From positions 1,736,001 to 1,800,000 of the forward strand of contig NZ_QFGA01000001.1 in NCBI RefSeq assembly GCF_004369205.1: 64,000 nucleotides of DNA, in the 5' to 3' direction. Position 1 is the stretch's first letter; every line of letters starts with the position of its first letter. Source of the DNA: Pelotomaculum schinkii (GTDB lineage: Bacteria; Bacillota; Desulfotomaculia; Desulfotomaculales; Pelotomaculaceae). A model generated the notes under the pieces. That model did not search any database, was not told the DNA's origin, and worked only from the letters and a program-made list of their open reading frames with translations. Below are positions 15,906-24,728 of the stretch, in pieces. The position numbers and the translations under genes were made by a program.

Positions 15906-16112
15906 ATGAAAGAGGAAAATGAACATAACATGCCGTGGATATGTGGTAAATGCGAGAAAAAATTGGTACTTCGAAAGGTAAAGGTATCCTACCTGGGAGG
16001 AAATTTTGAAGTGGATCTGATGAAGTGCCCTCAGTGTAATAATGTATTTATCGGAGAGGATCTGGCCCTGGGTAAGATGTTGGAGGTCGAAAAAGGACTG
16101 GAGGATAAATAA
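15906..16112 (+). CDS. Small two-CxxC redox protein (DVU_1557-like)
   Basis: A 68-residue protein with two CxxC pairs, WICGKCEK near residue 12 and MKCPQCNN near residue 41, as in rubredoxin-like or zinc-ribbon proteins. AAAGGAG sits 7 bases before the ATG. It heads a plus-strand run with a C-GCAxxG-C-C protein and a radical SAM protein. In Desulfovibrio vulgaris a similar small redox protein (DVU_1557) lies in a cluster that ends with the Mop-type enzyme DVU_1559; this is recalled, not searched. A role in maturing or serving the Mop enzyme is inferred from that conserved neighbourhood. Confidence 0.7.
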   Translation: MKEENEHNMPWICGKCEKKLVLRKVKVSYLGGNFEVDLMKCPQCNNVFIGEDLALGKMLEVEKGLEDK

Positions 16113-16183
16113 TGTGAGTTTTATAAACACGGGTATTTAACTCGTGTATTTTATGATGGTTACCAGAAAAGGAGGGACAGAGC

Positions 16184-16636
16184 ATGGATGATACGGCTTT
16201 TAAAATGTTTAAGCTATTCAATGGAGGTTATTGCTGTACTCAAATTATGGTGAAAATGGCACTGGATGAAGAAGAAAAAGAGAATGAAGATTTATTAAGA
16301 GCTTTAAATGGTTTCTGCATAGGTATTGGCAGTACTCCGAAGATATGTGGAGTGCTGACAGCGGGAATTGCGATCCTGGGTCTTTATGCAGGAAAAGGGA
16401 ATAGCATTGAATATCCAAAACAAGGGTACTCCAGTATGGTTGATGAATATACAGAATGGTTTGAATCAGAGTTTGGAGGTACGGAATGCAGGGATCTTAT
16501 AGGTGTAGTCAGTGTAACAGATTGGAATACCAATCAAGAATATGTATTAAAATGTGGTAATATACTGATAAAAAGTTATGAAAAGGTACAAGAAATACTT
16601 GGCAATCATGGTTTTGAATTCGGAAGCAGGGAATAA
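16184..16636 (+). CDS. C-GCAxxG-C-C family redox protein (DVU_1555-like)
   Basis: A 150-residue protein of the C_GCAxxG_C_C family. Visible pieces are GGYCCTQ near residue 14, GFCIGIG and PKICGVLTAG in the middle, ECRDLIG, and a late KCGNIL. These cysteines match the family's spaced pattern, although the GCA is CGV here. An AAGGAGGG ribosome site is 9 bases before the ATG. It lies 71 bases after the two-CxxC gene and 73 bases before the radical SAM gene. The family is thought to be redox active; its substrate is unknown. Its place beside Mop genes suggests a shared function. Confidence 0.72.
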   Translation: MDDTAFKMFKLFNGGYCCTQIMVKMALDEEEKENEDLLRALNGFCIGIGSTPKICGVLTAGIAILGLYAGKGNSIEYPKQGYSSMVDEYTEWFESEFGGTECRDLIGVVSVTDWNTNQEYVLKCGNILIKSYEKVQEILGNHGFEFGSRE

Positions 16637-16709
16637 ACGATTATTATTGAATAGTACATTTTCAGGTATTCAAAAATATCAATATATTTAATGCTATTGA
16701 GGAGTTATG

Positions 16710-18095
16710 ATGAATAAATTTACGAGTGTGATCCATATAACTGAAAGTTTATGTCCAGTATGTTTGAAAAGAATTCCCGCAAGACATGTTTTGGTAGACG
16801 AAGATATTTACATGCAGAAAACATGCGAAAAGCATGGAGATTTTTCTACAATCATCTGGCGAGGACAAAGTGAACCATATTATACTTCATGGAAAAAGAA
16901 TAAATGGCCGGTACACCTTCAAAGGTGTCTGACTGAGGTAGAAAAGGGATGCCCTTTTGATTGTGGTTTATGTGCTGAACATAGACAGCAAACGTGTTGC
17001 GCGTTGCTGGAGGTAACCCAGCGTTGTAATTTGAATTGCAACTTTTGCTTTGCCAGCAGTGGAGGAAATATTGCAGATCCATCCTTTGATAAGATCAGGG
17101 AGTGGCTTAAAATCCTTGTCGAAGCTGGAAAACCTTTTATTCATATTTCAGGGGGAGAACCGACAGTAAGAAATGATTTACCTGAAATAATTAGAATGAT
17201 AAATGAGATGGGCTTTCCATACATACAATTAAATACAAACGGACTTCGTTTATCACGAGAACCGGAATATGTAAAAATACTGAAGCAAGCTGGCTTATCT
17301 TCAGTATTTATGCAGTTTGACGGAACAAAAGATGAGATACATCAACAGCTTCGGGGACGAAATCTTCTTGCTGAAAAAGAAAATGCTATAAAAAACTGTG
17401 GTGACAATAATCTTGGCATTGTGCTGGTACCTACAATAGTTCCAGGAGTTAATATGGACAATATTGGAGAGATAATACGTTTTGGATTGTCAAAAGTTCC
17501 TGATGTTAGAGGAATCCATTTTCAACCTGTAAGTTATTTCGGCAGATATCCATCCCCCCCTCTAGACAATCAACGTATAACTTTGCCCGAGGTATTAAGG
17601 GAAATTGAAAATCAGACAGGAGGTAAATTCCAGGTTGACCATTTTGCGCCATCGGGTTGTGACCACGCACGCTGTGGTTTTCATGGGGATTTTGTAGTAA
17701 TGCCTGATGGAAGTATTAAACAGTTAACAATAAAAAATGAGGAAGGATGCTGTTGCAACAAAAAAACCGATTCTTCCGGGGTTGAAAAAAACAGGAATTT
17801 TGTTGCACGAAGATGGGTAAGAGAAAGTTCTCAAAATAATCAAAGGTTGAATAAACTTGACTATGAACTGGATGAATTGGATATCTTTATTGCCCGAGTT
17901 AAATCTCATGGCTTTACCATCACTGGAATGACTTTTCAGGATTGCTGGAACGTTGATCTTGAGAGGCTGCATGAGTGCAGTTTACATGTATTAAGTCCTG
18001 AGGGTAAGATTATTCCGTTTTGTGCATACAATATCAGCAGTATAGAGGGCAAATCACTTTACAGAAAAAATGTTCTGGCCCCCCCGTTCAAGTAA
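16710..18095 (+). CDS. Radical SAM protein of the TrsS type
   Basis: A 461-residue protein with the radical SAM motif CNLNCNFCF near residue 110, followed by ISGGEPTVR, the SAM-binding segment. The N-terminal domain has a CPVC...CEKHGDF zinc-ribbon-like start and CPFDCGLCAEH. The C-terminal region adds more cysteines, GCCCNKK and a final FCAY. This order fits the 'radical SAM (seleno)protein TrsS' family, in which some members carry selenocysteine; no in-frame TGA is present here. The second of two adjacent ATG codons is preferred for spacing to GGAG. It ends the plus-strand trio. The methyltransferase and nucleotidyltransferase partners known from other genomes are not in the window. Confidence 0.72.
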   Translation: MNKFTSVIHITESLCPVCLKRIPARHVLVDEDIYMQKTCEKHGDFSTIIWRGQSEPYYTSWKKNKWPVHLQRCLTEVEKGCPFDCGLCAEHRQQTCCALLEVTQRCNLNCNFCFASSGGNIADPSFDKIREWLKILVEAGKPFIHISGGEPTVRNDLPEIIRMINEMGFPYIQLNTNGLRLSREPEYVKILKQAGLSSVFMQFDGTKDEIHQQLRGRNLLAEKENAIKNCGDNNLGIVLVPTIVPGVNMDNIGEIIRFGLSKVPDVRGIHFQPVSYFGRYPSPPLDNQRITLPEVLREIENQTGGKFQVDHFAPSGCDHARCGFHGDFVVMPDGSIKQLTIKNEEGCCCNKKTDSSGVEKNRNFVARRWVRESSQNNQRLNKLDYELDELDIFIARVKSHGFTITGMTFQDCWNVDLERLHECSLHVLSPEGKIIPFCAYNISSIEGKSLYRKNVLAPPFK

Positions 18096-18446
18096 CTTCT
18101 GCTTTAACTTTTCTGACATAGGAACACCTATTTCTTGCCGGCGGAGCAACAAAAAGCCCAGGAAAAGGGTGTATCCGGATTCTATGTAAAGTCCAAATAG
18201 ATGTAAAAGATGTAAAATAAGTCGGTAATTTGGAGGGGCAGTGGGAGTGTACCATGTTTTGTGTAAATGGGTAAAGCCACCAAATATCGGATAAACGCCC
18301 TCACATTTTTGGAGCATTCTTTTGGATTCAGGTATTTTCAGGGCAGATGGAAATTGGAAATTAGCCTGTAAAGCAAAGAGGAAGGTTCTACTGGGTAAGC
18401 TCAGTTGGACCTTCCTCTTTCTAGACACTCCTCTATGACTACGGTT
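18096..18446. other. Intergenic stretch with a terminator, no gene seen
   Basis: About 350 bases separating the radical SAM gene from the end of the hydrogenase operon on the opposite strand. A short minus-strand frame near 18110 (about 22 codons) has no support. The middle resembles decayed sequence with no recognisable family. The strong hairpin at 18375-18420 is listed separately. Confidence 0.4.
18375..18420 (+). terminator. Bidirectional-looking terminator between convergent transcripts
   Basis: AAAGAGGAAGGT and ACCTTCCTCTTT form a 12-bp stem around a 22-base loop, with T-rich sequence on both strands. It sits between the plus-strand radical SAM gene and the minus-strand hydrogenase operon, so it can stop both. 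Confidence 0.7.
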
Positions 18447-18926
18447 TCAATTTGTCACTACACCTTGGGCGGGCAAAACCTTCTGAAACAACTCTTCCAG
18501 ATATCCAATAGTTTCAAAAACCTCCGTACTTAATATTTCACCAAAGCCGGTGGACCTGGGCTGAATGCCCAAGAGAAAAACGTCTGCGCCGGTTTCAGCC
18601 TGCAGGAAGCGCATAAATAAATCCAAACCCAGCTGGTGCGAGCTTAAACTCTTACCCTTTATATCTTCAATTTCAATAATTGCCGCCGTCCCCGGCGCAG
18701 CCTTAAGTTCAGCCGCGTCAATCAACACAATCGTATCGGGATGCCGGCCGGTAATCCGGCCAAGGTAGCTTTCGGGGACCTCCCCGGCGTCCAGGAGGTC
18801 CGCTTCCACTTTTCCTCCCAGCCGTTCAATCAATTCCGGGCCGGCGGCATCGTCGCTCCGGAGGGTGTTGCCGATGCCCACCAGAAACACCCGCCCTTTG
18901 AGCCGCTCACTCAAGGTTTTCAGCAT
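18447..18926 (-). CDS. hycI: Hydrogenase maturation protease (HycI type)
   Basis: A 159-residue nickel-dependent endopeptidase that removes the C-terminal tail of the hydrogenase large subunit after metal insertion. The family start VFLVGIGNTLRSDDAAG is present, and the metal-binding acidic residues are in this block and in LLDAGEVPE; the conserved His lies in SSHQLGLD. It overlaps the small-subunit gene by 20 bases and is the last gene of the operon. The predicted large subunit has a matching cleavable tail after DPCFSCTER, so the pair is coherent. Confidence 0.88.
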   Translation of the reverse strand: MLKTLSERLKGRVFLVGIGNTLRSDDAAGPELIERLGGKVEADLLDAGEVPESYLGRITGRHPDTIVLIDAAELKAAPGTAAIIEIEDIKGKSLSSHQLGLDLFMRFLQAETGADVFLLGIQPRSTGFGEILSTEVFETIGYLEELFQKVLPAQGVVTN

Positions 18927-19398
18927 GCCCTGTTTCCCCCTCCTGGTAGAAATAGGGCTCCACTTTTTTATCCACCAGGCCTAAAGCCAGGGCGACGCCG
19001 TAAATGATCGCCTCCGGCCGGGGCGGGCAGCCGGGAATAAAGTAGTCCACCGGGAAGACCTTGTCCACGCCCCCGACCACGTTATAGCTGTCAAACCAGA
19101 TGCCGCCGCCGATGGCGCACGAGCCGCAGGCAATCACCAGCTTGGGGTCCGGCACGGCTTCGTACAACCGCCTGAGGCGCGGCTCCACCTGCCGGGTGAC
19201 CGGACCGGAAACCAGCAGGATATCGGCGTGGCGCGGCGAGGCGACCAGCTTCAAGCCAAACCGCTCAGCGTCATAGTACGGGGTAAAGACGTTGATTTCC
19301 TCAATATCACAGCCATTGCAGGCGCCTGCGTTGGCATGATAGACCCAGAGGGACTTTTTGAAGGATTTGGCAAACAAAGATTGAATACGTTCAAGCAT
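18907..19398 (-). CDS. hyfI: Group 4 hydrogenase small subunit (HycG/HyfI, NuoB-like)
   Basis: A 163-residue subunit carrying one [4Fe-4S] cluster beside the catalytic subunit. Cysteines lie in GACNGCDIE, IACGSCAIGGG and FIPGCPPRPEA, the NuoB/HycG pattern. GGAGG precedes the ATG by 8 bases. Its short length without the extra small-subunit clusters is typical of energy-converting group 4 enzymes. It lies between the HyfF-like gene and the protease gene. Confidence 0.88.
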   Translation of the reverse strand: MLERIQSLFAKSFKKSLWVYHANAGACNGCDIEEINVFTPYYDAERFGLKLVASPRHADILLVSGPVTRQVEPRLRRLYEAVPDPKLVIACGSCAIGGGIWFDSYNVVGGVDKVFPVDYFIPGCPPRPEAIIYGVALALGLVDKKVEPYFYQEGETGHAENLE

Positions 19399-19402
19399 TG
19401 TT

Positions 19403-20923
19403 TTAACCTCCTACCGCGATGTACATAATGGACTGCACCGCCGGTGCAATTAACTGGTTGACCAGATTCGGGGACAAACCGATGAGTACACTCAAAGCCG
19501 CCAGCGCCGCCATCATCCCCAGCATCGACCAGGGCAGTGCAACTGCCGGTTGATTTTGGGTGTTCTCGCAAGCTGCAGCCGGTTCCTCATGCTCATCCTC
19601 ACGCTCCAGGAATACCTTGTAGGCAGCACGAACCAGGCAGGTGAGCGTAAGCAAGCTGGTGAAAACCGCCACGCCGGTAGCCCACCACATACCAGACTGG
19701 GCGGCGGCTAAAAAGATGGTAAACTTGCTCCAAAAGCCGTTCAACGGGGGCATGCCGCCGATGCCCAGAGCTCCAATAAAGAAACAGATTGCCGTTAAGG
19801 CGCTCTTGCCCTTTTGCCCCTTAAGCTCGGATATCAGAGTCGTCCCGGAGGTATAGACCAGCGCCCCGACACAGAGAAAGAGCATCGATTTTAATAGGGC
19901 ATGGTTTAAAAAATGGTATAAGGCCCCGAAATACCCAAGTGACGATCCCAACCCCAGGCCCATCATCACGTAACCAATCTGGCTCACGCTGCTGAAGGCC
20001 AGCATCCGTTTCAAATCGTCCTGGGCAAAAGCGAACACAATCCCGGACAGCATGGTCACCATGCCCAGCGCCACCACCAGGAGCCCAATGCCGCTGTATT
20101 CCGGGTAAAAGATGGTCAGGACCCTGGCCAGGGCATAGGCCGCCACCTTGATGCCGACCGACAAAAACGCGGCAAAAGCGCTGGGCGCCTGGGAGTAGGC
20201 ATCGGGAAGCCAGGAGTGAAACGGAACCAGGCCTGCCTTGGTGCCGAAGCCCACCACGAGAAAAGCCAACGCCAGGAGGGTCAGTTCTCTGGGAAATTTA
20301 TCCACCACCGGGGCCAGGGCCGTAATGAGCATAGCCTGATGCCCCCCCAGGTACGGGGAAGCCGCGGCGTAAATCAAAACGCAGCCAAGCAAGGCAAAGG
20401 TGATGCCTACGGTGCAGAGCAGCAGGTATTTAAACCCAGCCTCTAAAGACTCGCGCTTCCAGTAAAAGGTCACCAGCAAGGCTGAAGCCAGCGTAGTGGC
20501 TTCCACCACCACGTACAGCATGATCAGGTTGTTCGTCAGCGACGCCCAGAGCATGGTGCACATAAACAGGGCGTCCAGGCTGAAGTAGAGCGGCAAACGC
20601 CCCACCGCGGTTTTTCCGGCGGCAACAGCGCCCCGCAAGGCCCGGTAGCTAAAGACAGTGGCGGCAAGCCCCACGATGCTGATCACCAGGACCACCAGGG
20701 CACTAAGCCCGTCCGCATAGAGCTGCCCGCTCCAGGCCATCAATTTTTCCCCCTGGACAACCTGCCACACCAGAACCAGGACCAGTCCCAGGGTGATGGC
20801 GGCGCCCACAATGGCAGCCAGGCCGGCTGACTGCGGCCTTTTGCGCCCCATTAGAGCCTCCAAACCTGCGGCCAGAGCTGGTATTATAATGATAAGCCAG
20901 AGCAAAATCGAATTGCTCTCCAT
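19403..20923 (-). CDS. hyfF: Hydrogenase ion-translocating membrane subunit (HyfF-like, NuoL/M/N family)
   Basis: A 506-residue antiporter-like subunit with about 14 transmembrane segments. Functional residues of the family are visible: the helix-5 Glu in YVVVEATTLAS, the Lys in FGTKAGLVPFHSWLPDAYSQAP, the His in YHFLNHALLKSMLF and the Lys in NGFWSKF. AGGAGG is well spaced from the ATG. One of three such subunits in this operon, it should move protons or sodium ions as the hydrogenase turns over. Confidence 0.88.
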   Translation of the reverse strand: MESNSILLWLIIIIPALAAGLEALMGRKRPQSAGLAAIVGAAITLGLVLVLVWQVVQGEKLMAWSGQLYADGLSALVVLVISIVGLAATVFSYRALRGAVAAGKTAVGRLPLYFSLDALFMCTMLWASLTNNLIMLYVVVEATTLASALLVTFYWKRESLEAGFKYLLLCTVGITFALLGCVLIYAAASPYLGGHQAMLITALAPVVDKFPRELTLLALAFLVVGFGTKAGLVPFHSWLPDAYSQAPSAFAAFLSVGIKVAAYALARVLTIFYPEYSGIGLLVVALGMVTMLSGIVFAFAQDDLKRMLAFSSVSQIGYVMMGLGLGSSLGYFGALYHFLNHALLKSMLFLCVGALVYTSGTTLISELKGQKGKSALTAICFFIGALGIGGMPPLNGFWSKFTIFLAAAQSGMWWATGVAVFTSLLTLTCLVRAAYKVFLEREDEHEEPAAACENTQNQPAVALPWSMLGMMAALAALSVLIGLSPNLVNQLIAPAVQSIMYIAVGG

Positions 20924-20934
20924 ATTCTAACCTC

Positions 20935-21606
20935 CTAGCCCCATAGTTTTGCCATTTCACGAATATCCGACGAGCCCACCTGTTCATACATCCCTTTAAT
21001 AATTATCAGGAGGATCCAGACAGACAGCACGACGTCGGTAACCACCCCGATCATGGCTGTTTCCGGCAACCCCGGGGCGAGGCTGACCAGGCTTAAGTGG
21101 ACGGCGTTTTCAATCAGGCAGACCCCCATTACCGCCTTCAAGGTATCACGACGGGACAGCAGGGCGTAAAGACCGAAGGCCAAAATGGTAAAAGCAACGC
21201 TCAGGTTGGTTCCGTAGGGTTCCCCCGCCAGCTGCGGTACCGGCGCCAGCCAGGTCATGTGGCCGTCAACCAACCAGTAGAATCCCGCCAGTACAGCCAC
21301 CCCGATCACCAGAGATATGCCAAAACCCAGCGCGTTAGGTGTTTCCATTGGCGCCATGCGTTTCAGGTAATGCCATAAAAGCAGTGGAATAATGCCGGCC
21401 TTACTGATCAGAACGGTGACGCTCCATAAATAAAGGGCATGGTTCGGCAAGAGCGTAGCGTAACCAACAAGTATCGCCACCAAGAGCAGTCCCTGGACAA
21501 AGTAAGCCAAAGCCGCATATTTTAAGTGCCTTACTTCTACCACCAACAGTGAGGTTACCACGAGGGCCAGGCTTAAGCCCACGATTACAGAGTAATGTTC
21601 AGACAT
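20935..21606 (-). CDS. hyfE: Hydrogenase membrane subunit HyfE-like
   Basis: A 223-residue membrane protein with about seven hydrophobic helices, resembling HyfE, whose C-terminal part is NuoK-like. The start at 21606 (ATG) is preferred because GGAGGG lies 8 bases upstream; the frame extends further upstream only by overlapping the ferredoxin gene. The motif LIENAVHLSLVSLAPG is the NuoK-like Glu-containing helix. The presence of hyfE separates Hyf-type from the simpler Hyc-type complexes. Confidence 0.85.
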   Translation of the reverse strand: MSEHYSVIVGLSLALVVTSLLVVEVRHLKYAALAYFVQGLLLVAILVGYATLLPNHALYLWSVTVLISKAGIIPLLLWHYLKRMAPMETPNALGFGISLVIGVAVLAGFYWLVDGHMTWLAPVPQLAGEPYGTNLSVAFTILAFGLYALLSRRDTLKAVMGVCLIENAVHLSLVSLAPGLPETAMIGVVTDVVLSVWILLIIIKGMYEQVGSSDIREMAKLWG

Positions 21607-22129
21607 GCTCTGTTCCCTCCATTCCCAACAGGGATTTGGCCAGCCTGGTTTTCCGGCATTCAGGGCACCAGAACAGCCACTCCTGCGCCTGTTGACCAAA
21701 CTCATCGCCGGTTAATTTTTCCACCGTTTTCTTCAACAGCCGCTCAGGGGTAAAGAACCGGCCGCACGAGGAGCATTTGGCCATTTTCAAACTTACCGTC
21801 ACGGATAAATCCTCCTTTTTACCGGTAGCCAGTTCAAACCTGTTATTTAAGCGAATGGCCCCTTCCGGGCAAACATCCGCGCAGCGGGCGCAGTAAGTGC
21901 AGCGGCTGTAATCAAGCTTAAACACACGGGAAGCTCCGTCATCAACCAGAGTTATTGAGCGAGGTGGGCAAACGCCGGCACATGTCCCGCAGCCAAGACA
22001 CCTCGTGCCGTCCACTTCAGGCTGGCCGCGAAAACCGTCCTTCGTTTCCAGCGGGACAAAGGGGTAAGGCATGGTCACCCGGCCCGCCCTAAGGCAAATC
22101 AGGGCCTCCTTCAACTTACTGATAAACAA
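21599..22129 (-). CDS. hyfH: Hydrogenase ferredoxin subunit (HyfH/HycF-like)
   Basis: A 176-residue subunit with two [4Fe-4S] motifs, CLGCGTCAGVCP and CTYCARCADVCP, as in NuoI/HycF. The C-terminus adds two CxxC pairs (KCSSCGRF and FWCPECRK) that could form a zinc or extra iron site and are typical of HycF-like proteins. The start codon is TTG with GGAGGC 8 bases before it. It overlaps the HyfE gene by 8 bases. It hands electrons from an external ferredoxin to the small subunit. Confidence 0.87.
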   Translation of the reverse strand: MFISKLKEALICLRAGRVTMPYPFVPLETKDGFRGQPEVDGTRCLGCGTCAGVCPPRSITLVDDGASRVFKLDYSRCTYCARCADVCPEGAIRLNNRFELATGKKEDLSVTVSLKMAKCSSCGRFFTPERLLKKTVEKLTGDEFGQQAQEWLFWCPECRKTRLAKSLLGMEGTEHV

Positions 22130-22142
22130 TTAGTCCGCCTCC

Positions 22143-23060
22143 TCACATGCCCATAAGGGCAAAGGCTAGTCCGATAAGAGCCAGGACCGCCACACCCTTG
22201 AAATAGTTGATCGCCTGGTCAATCTTAAGGCGCGGGTTAACCAGCTCGATTAATTCCACCAGCCCCACAACGATGAAAACTTTGACCAGGTTTATCAAAA
22301 GGTCCGCTACCAGGATGCCGGTTTTGGGTCCTGGCAGAAATACTTCGAGAAACAGCGATACATAGATGACCACCTTGGCGTAGATAGCCCATTTGAAGAG
22401 GGCCAGCTTCGGGCCGCTGTATTCCACAAAGGGTCCCTCCATGATTTCCGTTTCCGCCTCGGCCAGGTCAAAGGGAAGCTTGGCCAGTTCCGACTGCAGG
22501 GCCAGGAGTAAAGCCAGACCGGCTATTACCAGTGAAATACTCCAGCCGTGGGACACCGACCAGCCGGTAATATCTGCAAGGACCAGGGAGTTGGCCTTGA
22601 TTCCGGCGGTGAAAAGGGTGATGAAGAGTACCGGCTCCACCGTTAAAACCAGCATCATCTCACGGCTGGCGCCCAGCATGGCGTACGGGCTGCCGCTCGA
22701 CATGGCCCCCAGCATGATCGCGATACCGGGGATACTCAAAAGGTAGACCAGTAAAATCAGGTCCCCGCCAAACCCCAGGGGAGCCGGGCCGCCCATGGGA
22801 GTAAACAGGGCCGCGAGCAGCACCGCGCCCAGACAGACGACCGGCGTCAGCCGGAAAACCAGATCGCTCGTTACCTCCCGGTCTTCCTTGCTGAAAAGTT
22901 TGAACAGATCGTAATAAGTCTGTAGTAAGGGCGGACCCTGTCTGGAATGCACCACCGCCTTGATCCGGCGCATAAAACCGTCCAAAAGCGGGGCCAGCGC
23001 CAGTGCTGCTGCAAGGTTAAAGAGCGCAATGAAAATTATCTTAAGCACGGCTGTCACCAT
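22143..23060 (-). CDS. hyfC: Hydrogenase membrane anchor subunit (HyfC/HycD, NuoH-like)
   Basis: A 305-residue membrane protein of the NuoH family with about eight helices. Conserved pieces include RQGPPLLQTYYDLFKLF near the N-terminus and PFDLAEAETEIMEGPFVEYSG in the middle, the acidic loop that contacts the catalytic arm. It overlaps the end of the large-subunit gene by 20 bases, which suggests translational coupling. It connects the catalytic arm to the ion-pumping subunits. Confidence 0.9.
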   Translation of the reverse strand: MVTAVLKIIFIALFNLAAALALAPLLDGFMRRIKAVVHSRQGPPLLQTYYDLFKLFSKEDREVTSDLVFRLTPVVCLGAVLLAALFTPMGGPAPLGFGGDLILLVYLLSIPGIAIMLGAMSSGSPYAMLGASREMMLVLTVEPVLFITLFTAGIKANSLVLADITGWSVSHGWSISLVIAGLALLLALQSELAKLPFDLAEAETEIMEGPFVEYSGPKLALFKWAIYAKVVIYVSLFLEVFLPGPKTGILVADLLINLVKVFIVVGLVELIELVNPRLKIDQAINYFKGVAVLALIGLAFALMGM

Positions 23061-24726
23061 CCAGGCGTCCAGATTGGCAGGCTTCCATAAGCTCCGCCTT
23101 GGTGTATACTTTTAACCGGCGTGATTTTACGTCTACTGTCTCCAACCGTTCGGTGCAGGAGAAGCACGGGTCGATGCTGCCGATAATGATCGGGGCGTCA
23201 GCCACCGTCTGGTTGTTAAACATGACCGGCACCGCCTGCAGCTGCGGGTAGGTTGAAGCACGTACCCGCCACCGTTCCGGCCGGTCCGTTCCGGTTATGA
23301 CATAATGACAGCACTCACCCCGGGGGGCCTCAACCACGGACACTCCTTCCCGACCAGGCGGCACCACCGGATCCTCGGCCATGATTGGCCCGTCGGGCAT
23401 TTTTTCAAGCGCCTGCCGCACCAGGTCAATAGAGACGAACAGCTCGTCCAGCCGTACCAGCGTCCGATCCCAGGAGTCCCCGTTTTTGTATACCGGTACG
23501 GTCAACTGCAGATCCGGATAGGCGGCATAAGGGTGGTCCCGGCGGCTGTCTATATCAACCCCTGAAGCACGGGCAGTGGGACCTACCACGCATATTAAAC
23601 GGGCGTCCTCAGCTGACAGGCATCCAACATTCTGCAAGCGCATCAACAGGGTGGTATCACCGGAAATGGCATCCACCACCTGACGGCTCTCGGCCTCGAT
23701 TTTAGCCAGCACCTCTTTGATTTTTTGCTGCAGATCGACGGTGATATCCCTCCGTACGCCACCCACCAGGTTCATACCGTACGTTTTACGGTTGCCTGTA
23801 ATTTGTTCCGTCAGCCACATTAACCGTTCCCGGATACGCCACGACTGCATCAGAACCGTGTCAAAACCGATAATATGCCCTGCCAGGCCCAACCACAAGA
23901 GGTGGCTGTGAATACGCTCCAGCTCCAGCATAATGGTGCGGATGTATTTAGCCCGGGCCGGCGCCTCAATTTCCGCCGCAGCCTCCACGGCCTGGCAGTA
24001 ACAGCAGGAATGGACAAAGCCGCAGATGCCGCAAATACGTTCGGCGAGGAAGGGAACCCGGTTGTAGTCAAGCACTTTGTCAGCCAGCTTTTCGATCCCG
24101 CGGTGGCTGTAGAACCCCCGGTAGTCGCTGCCTACAATCCGCTCTCCTTCTACGAATAATCGAAAATAAGCGGGCTCCTCCAGGGTGGGGAAAAATGGTC
24201 CCACGGTCATCACAGAGGTATTTTCCGGCTTTTCTTTTAACTGCGGCCGTGCGTTTTCCACCTTTGGCGGTTGGTAATCAAACGGAAAATCCTGCCTCAT
24301 CGGGTAAACTTCTTCCGGCCAGTCATCGGAGAGGACCAGCCGCCGCGGGTCGGGATGGTTTTCAGGCTGCACACCGATTAAGTCCCGGACCTCCCGCTCC
24401 GCCCAATCGGCCCCGGGTATAATGGGGGTAACCGACTCAATAACCGGATTGGCCGGGTCTACTTCCACCTTGATCACCAGCAGCAAATTATCACGGTCAA
24501 AAGAAAAGATATAAGATACCTCATATTTACCGGTTACCGGGGTCCGGTCGGTTCCAACAGTGGTGATCAGACGTGCACCCAGCTGGTTGAACACATAGTC
24601 AACTGAAGTGGACAGATCTTTCTCTGCGACAACAACAAACAGCTGTTTACCGGACCCGGAGGTTGTCAGTTTTACTTTACCCAGGCGTTCTATCAGCTTT
24701 AAGCTTAACTCTTCACGTGTCACCAT
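23041..24726 (-). CDS. hyfG: Group 4 [NiFe]-hydrogenase large subunit with N-terminal NuoC domain (HyfG/HycE)
   Basis: A 561-residue catalytic subunit that reduces protons to H2 or the reverse. Residues 1 to about 170 are NuoC-like (AEREVRDLIGVQPENHPD). The rest is the NuoD-like catalytic domain. Both nickel-ligand pairs are intact: RICGICGFVH near residue 235 and DPCFSCTER near the C-terminus, so this is a true hydrogenase and not a complex I relative. The tail of about 30 residues after CTER is the expected target of the HycI protease in this operon. The start at 24726 is chosen for GGGGGT spacing and for near-abutment with the upstream gene (2-base gap). Confidence 0.92.
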   Translation of the reverse strand: MVTREELSLKLIERLGKVKLTTSGSGKQLFVVVAEKDLSTSVDYVFNQLGARLITTVGTDRTPVTGKYEVSYIFSFDRDNLLLVIKVEVDPANPVIESVTPIIPGADWAEREVRDLIGVQPENHPDPRRLVLSDDWPEEVYPMRQDFPFDYQPPKVENARPQLKEKPENTSVMTVGPFFPTLEEPAYFRLFVEGERIVGSDYRGFYSHRGIEKLADKVLDYNRVPFLAERICGICGFVHSCCYCQAVEAAAEIEAPARAKYIRTIMLELERIHSHLLWLGLAGHIIGFDTVLMQSWRIRERLMWLTEQITGNRKTYGMNLVGGVRRDITVDLQQKIKEVLAKIEAESRQVVDAISGDTTLLMRLQNVGCLSAEDARLICVVGPTARASGVDIDSRRDHPYAAYPDLQLTVPVYKNGDSWDRTLVRLDELFVSIDLVRQALEKMPDGPIMAEDPVVPPGREGVSVVEAPRGECCHYVITGTDRPERWRVRASTYPQLQAVPVMFNNQTVADAPIIIGSIDPCFSCTERLETVDVKSRRLKVYTKAELMEACQSGRLDGDSRA

Positions 24727-24728
24727 AC

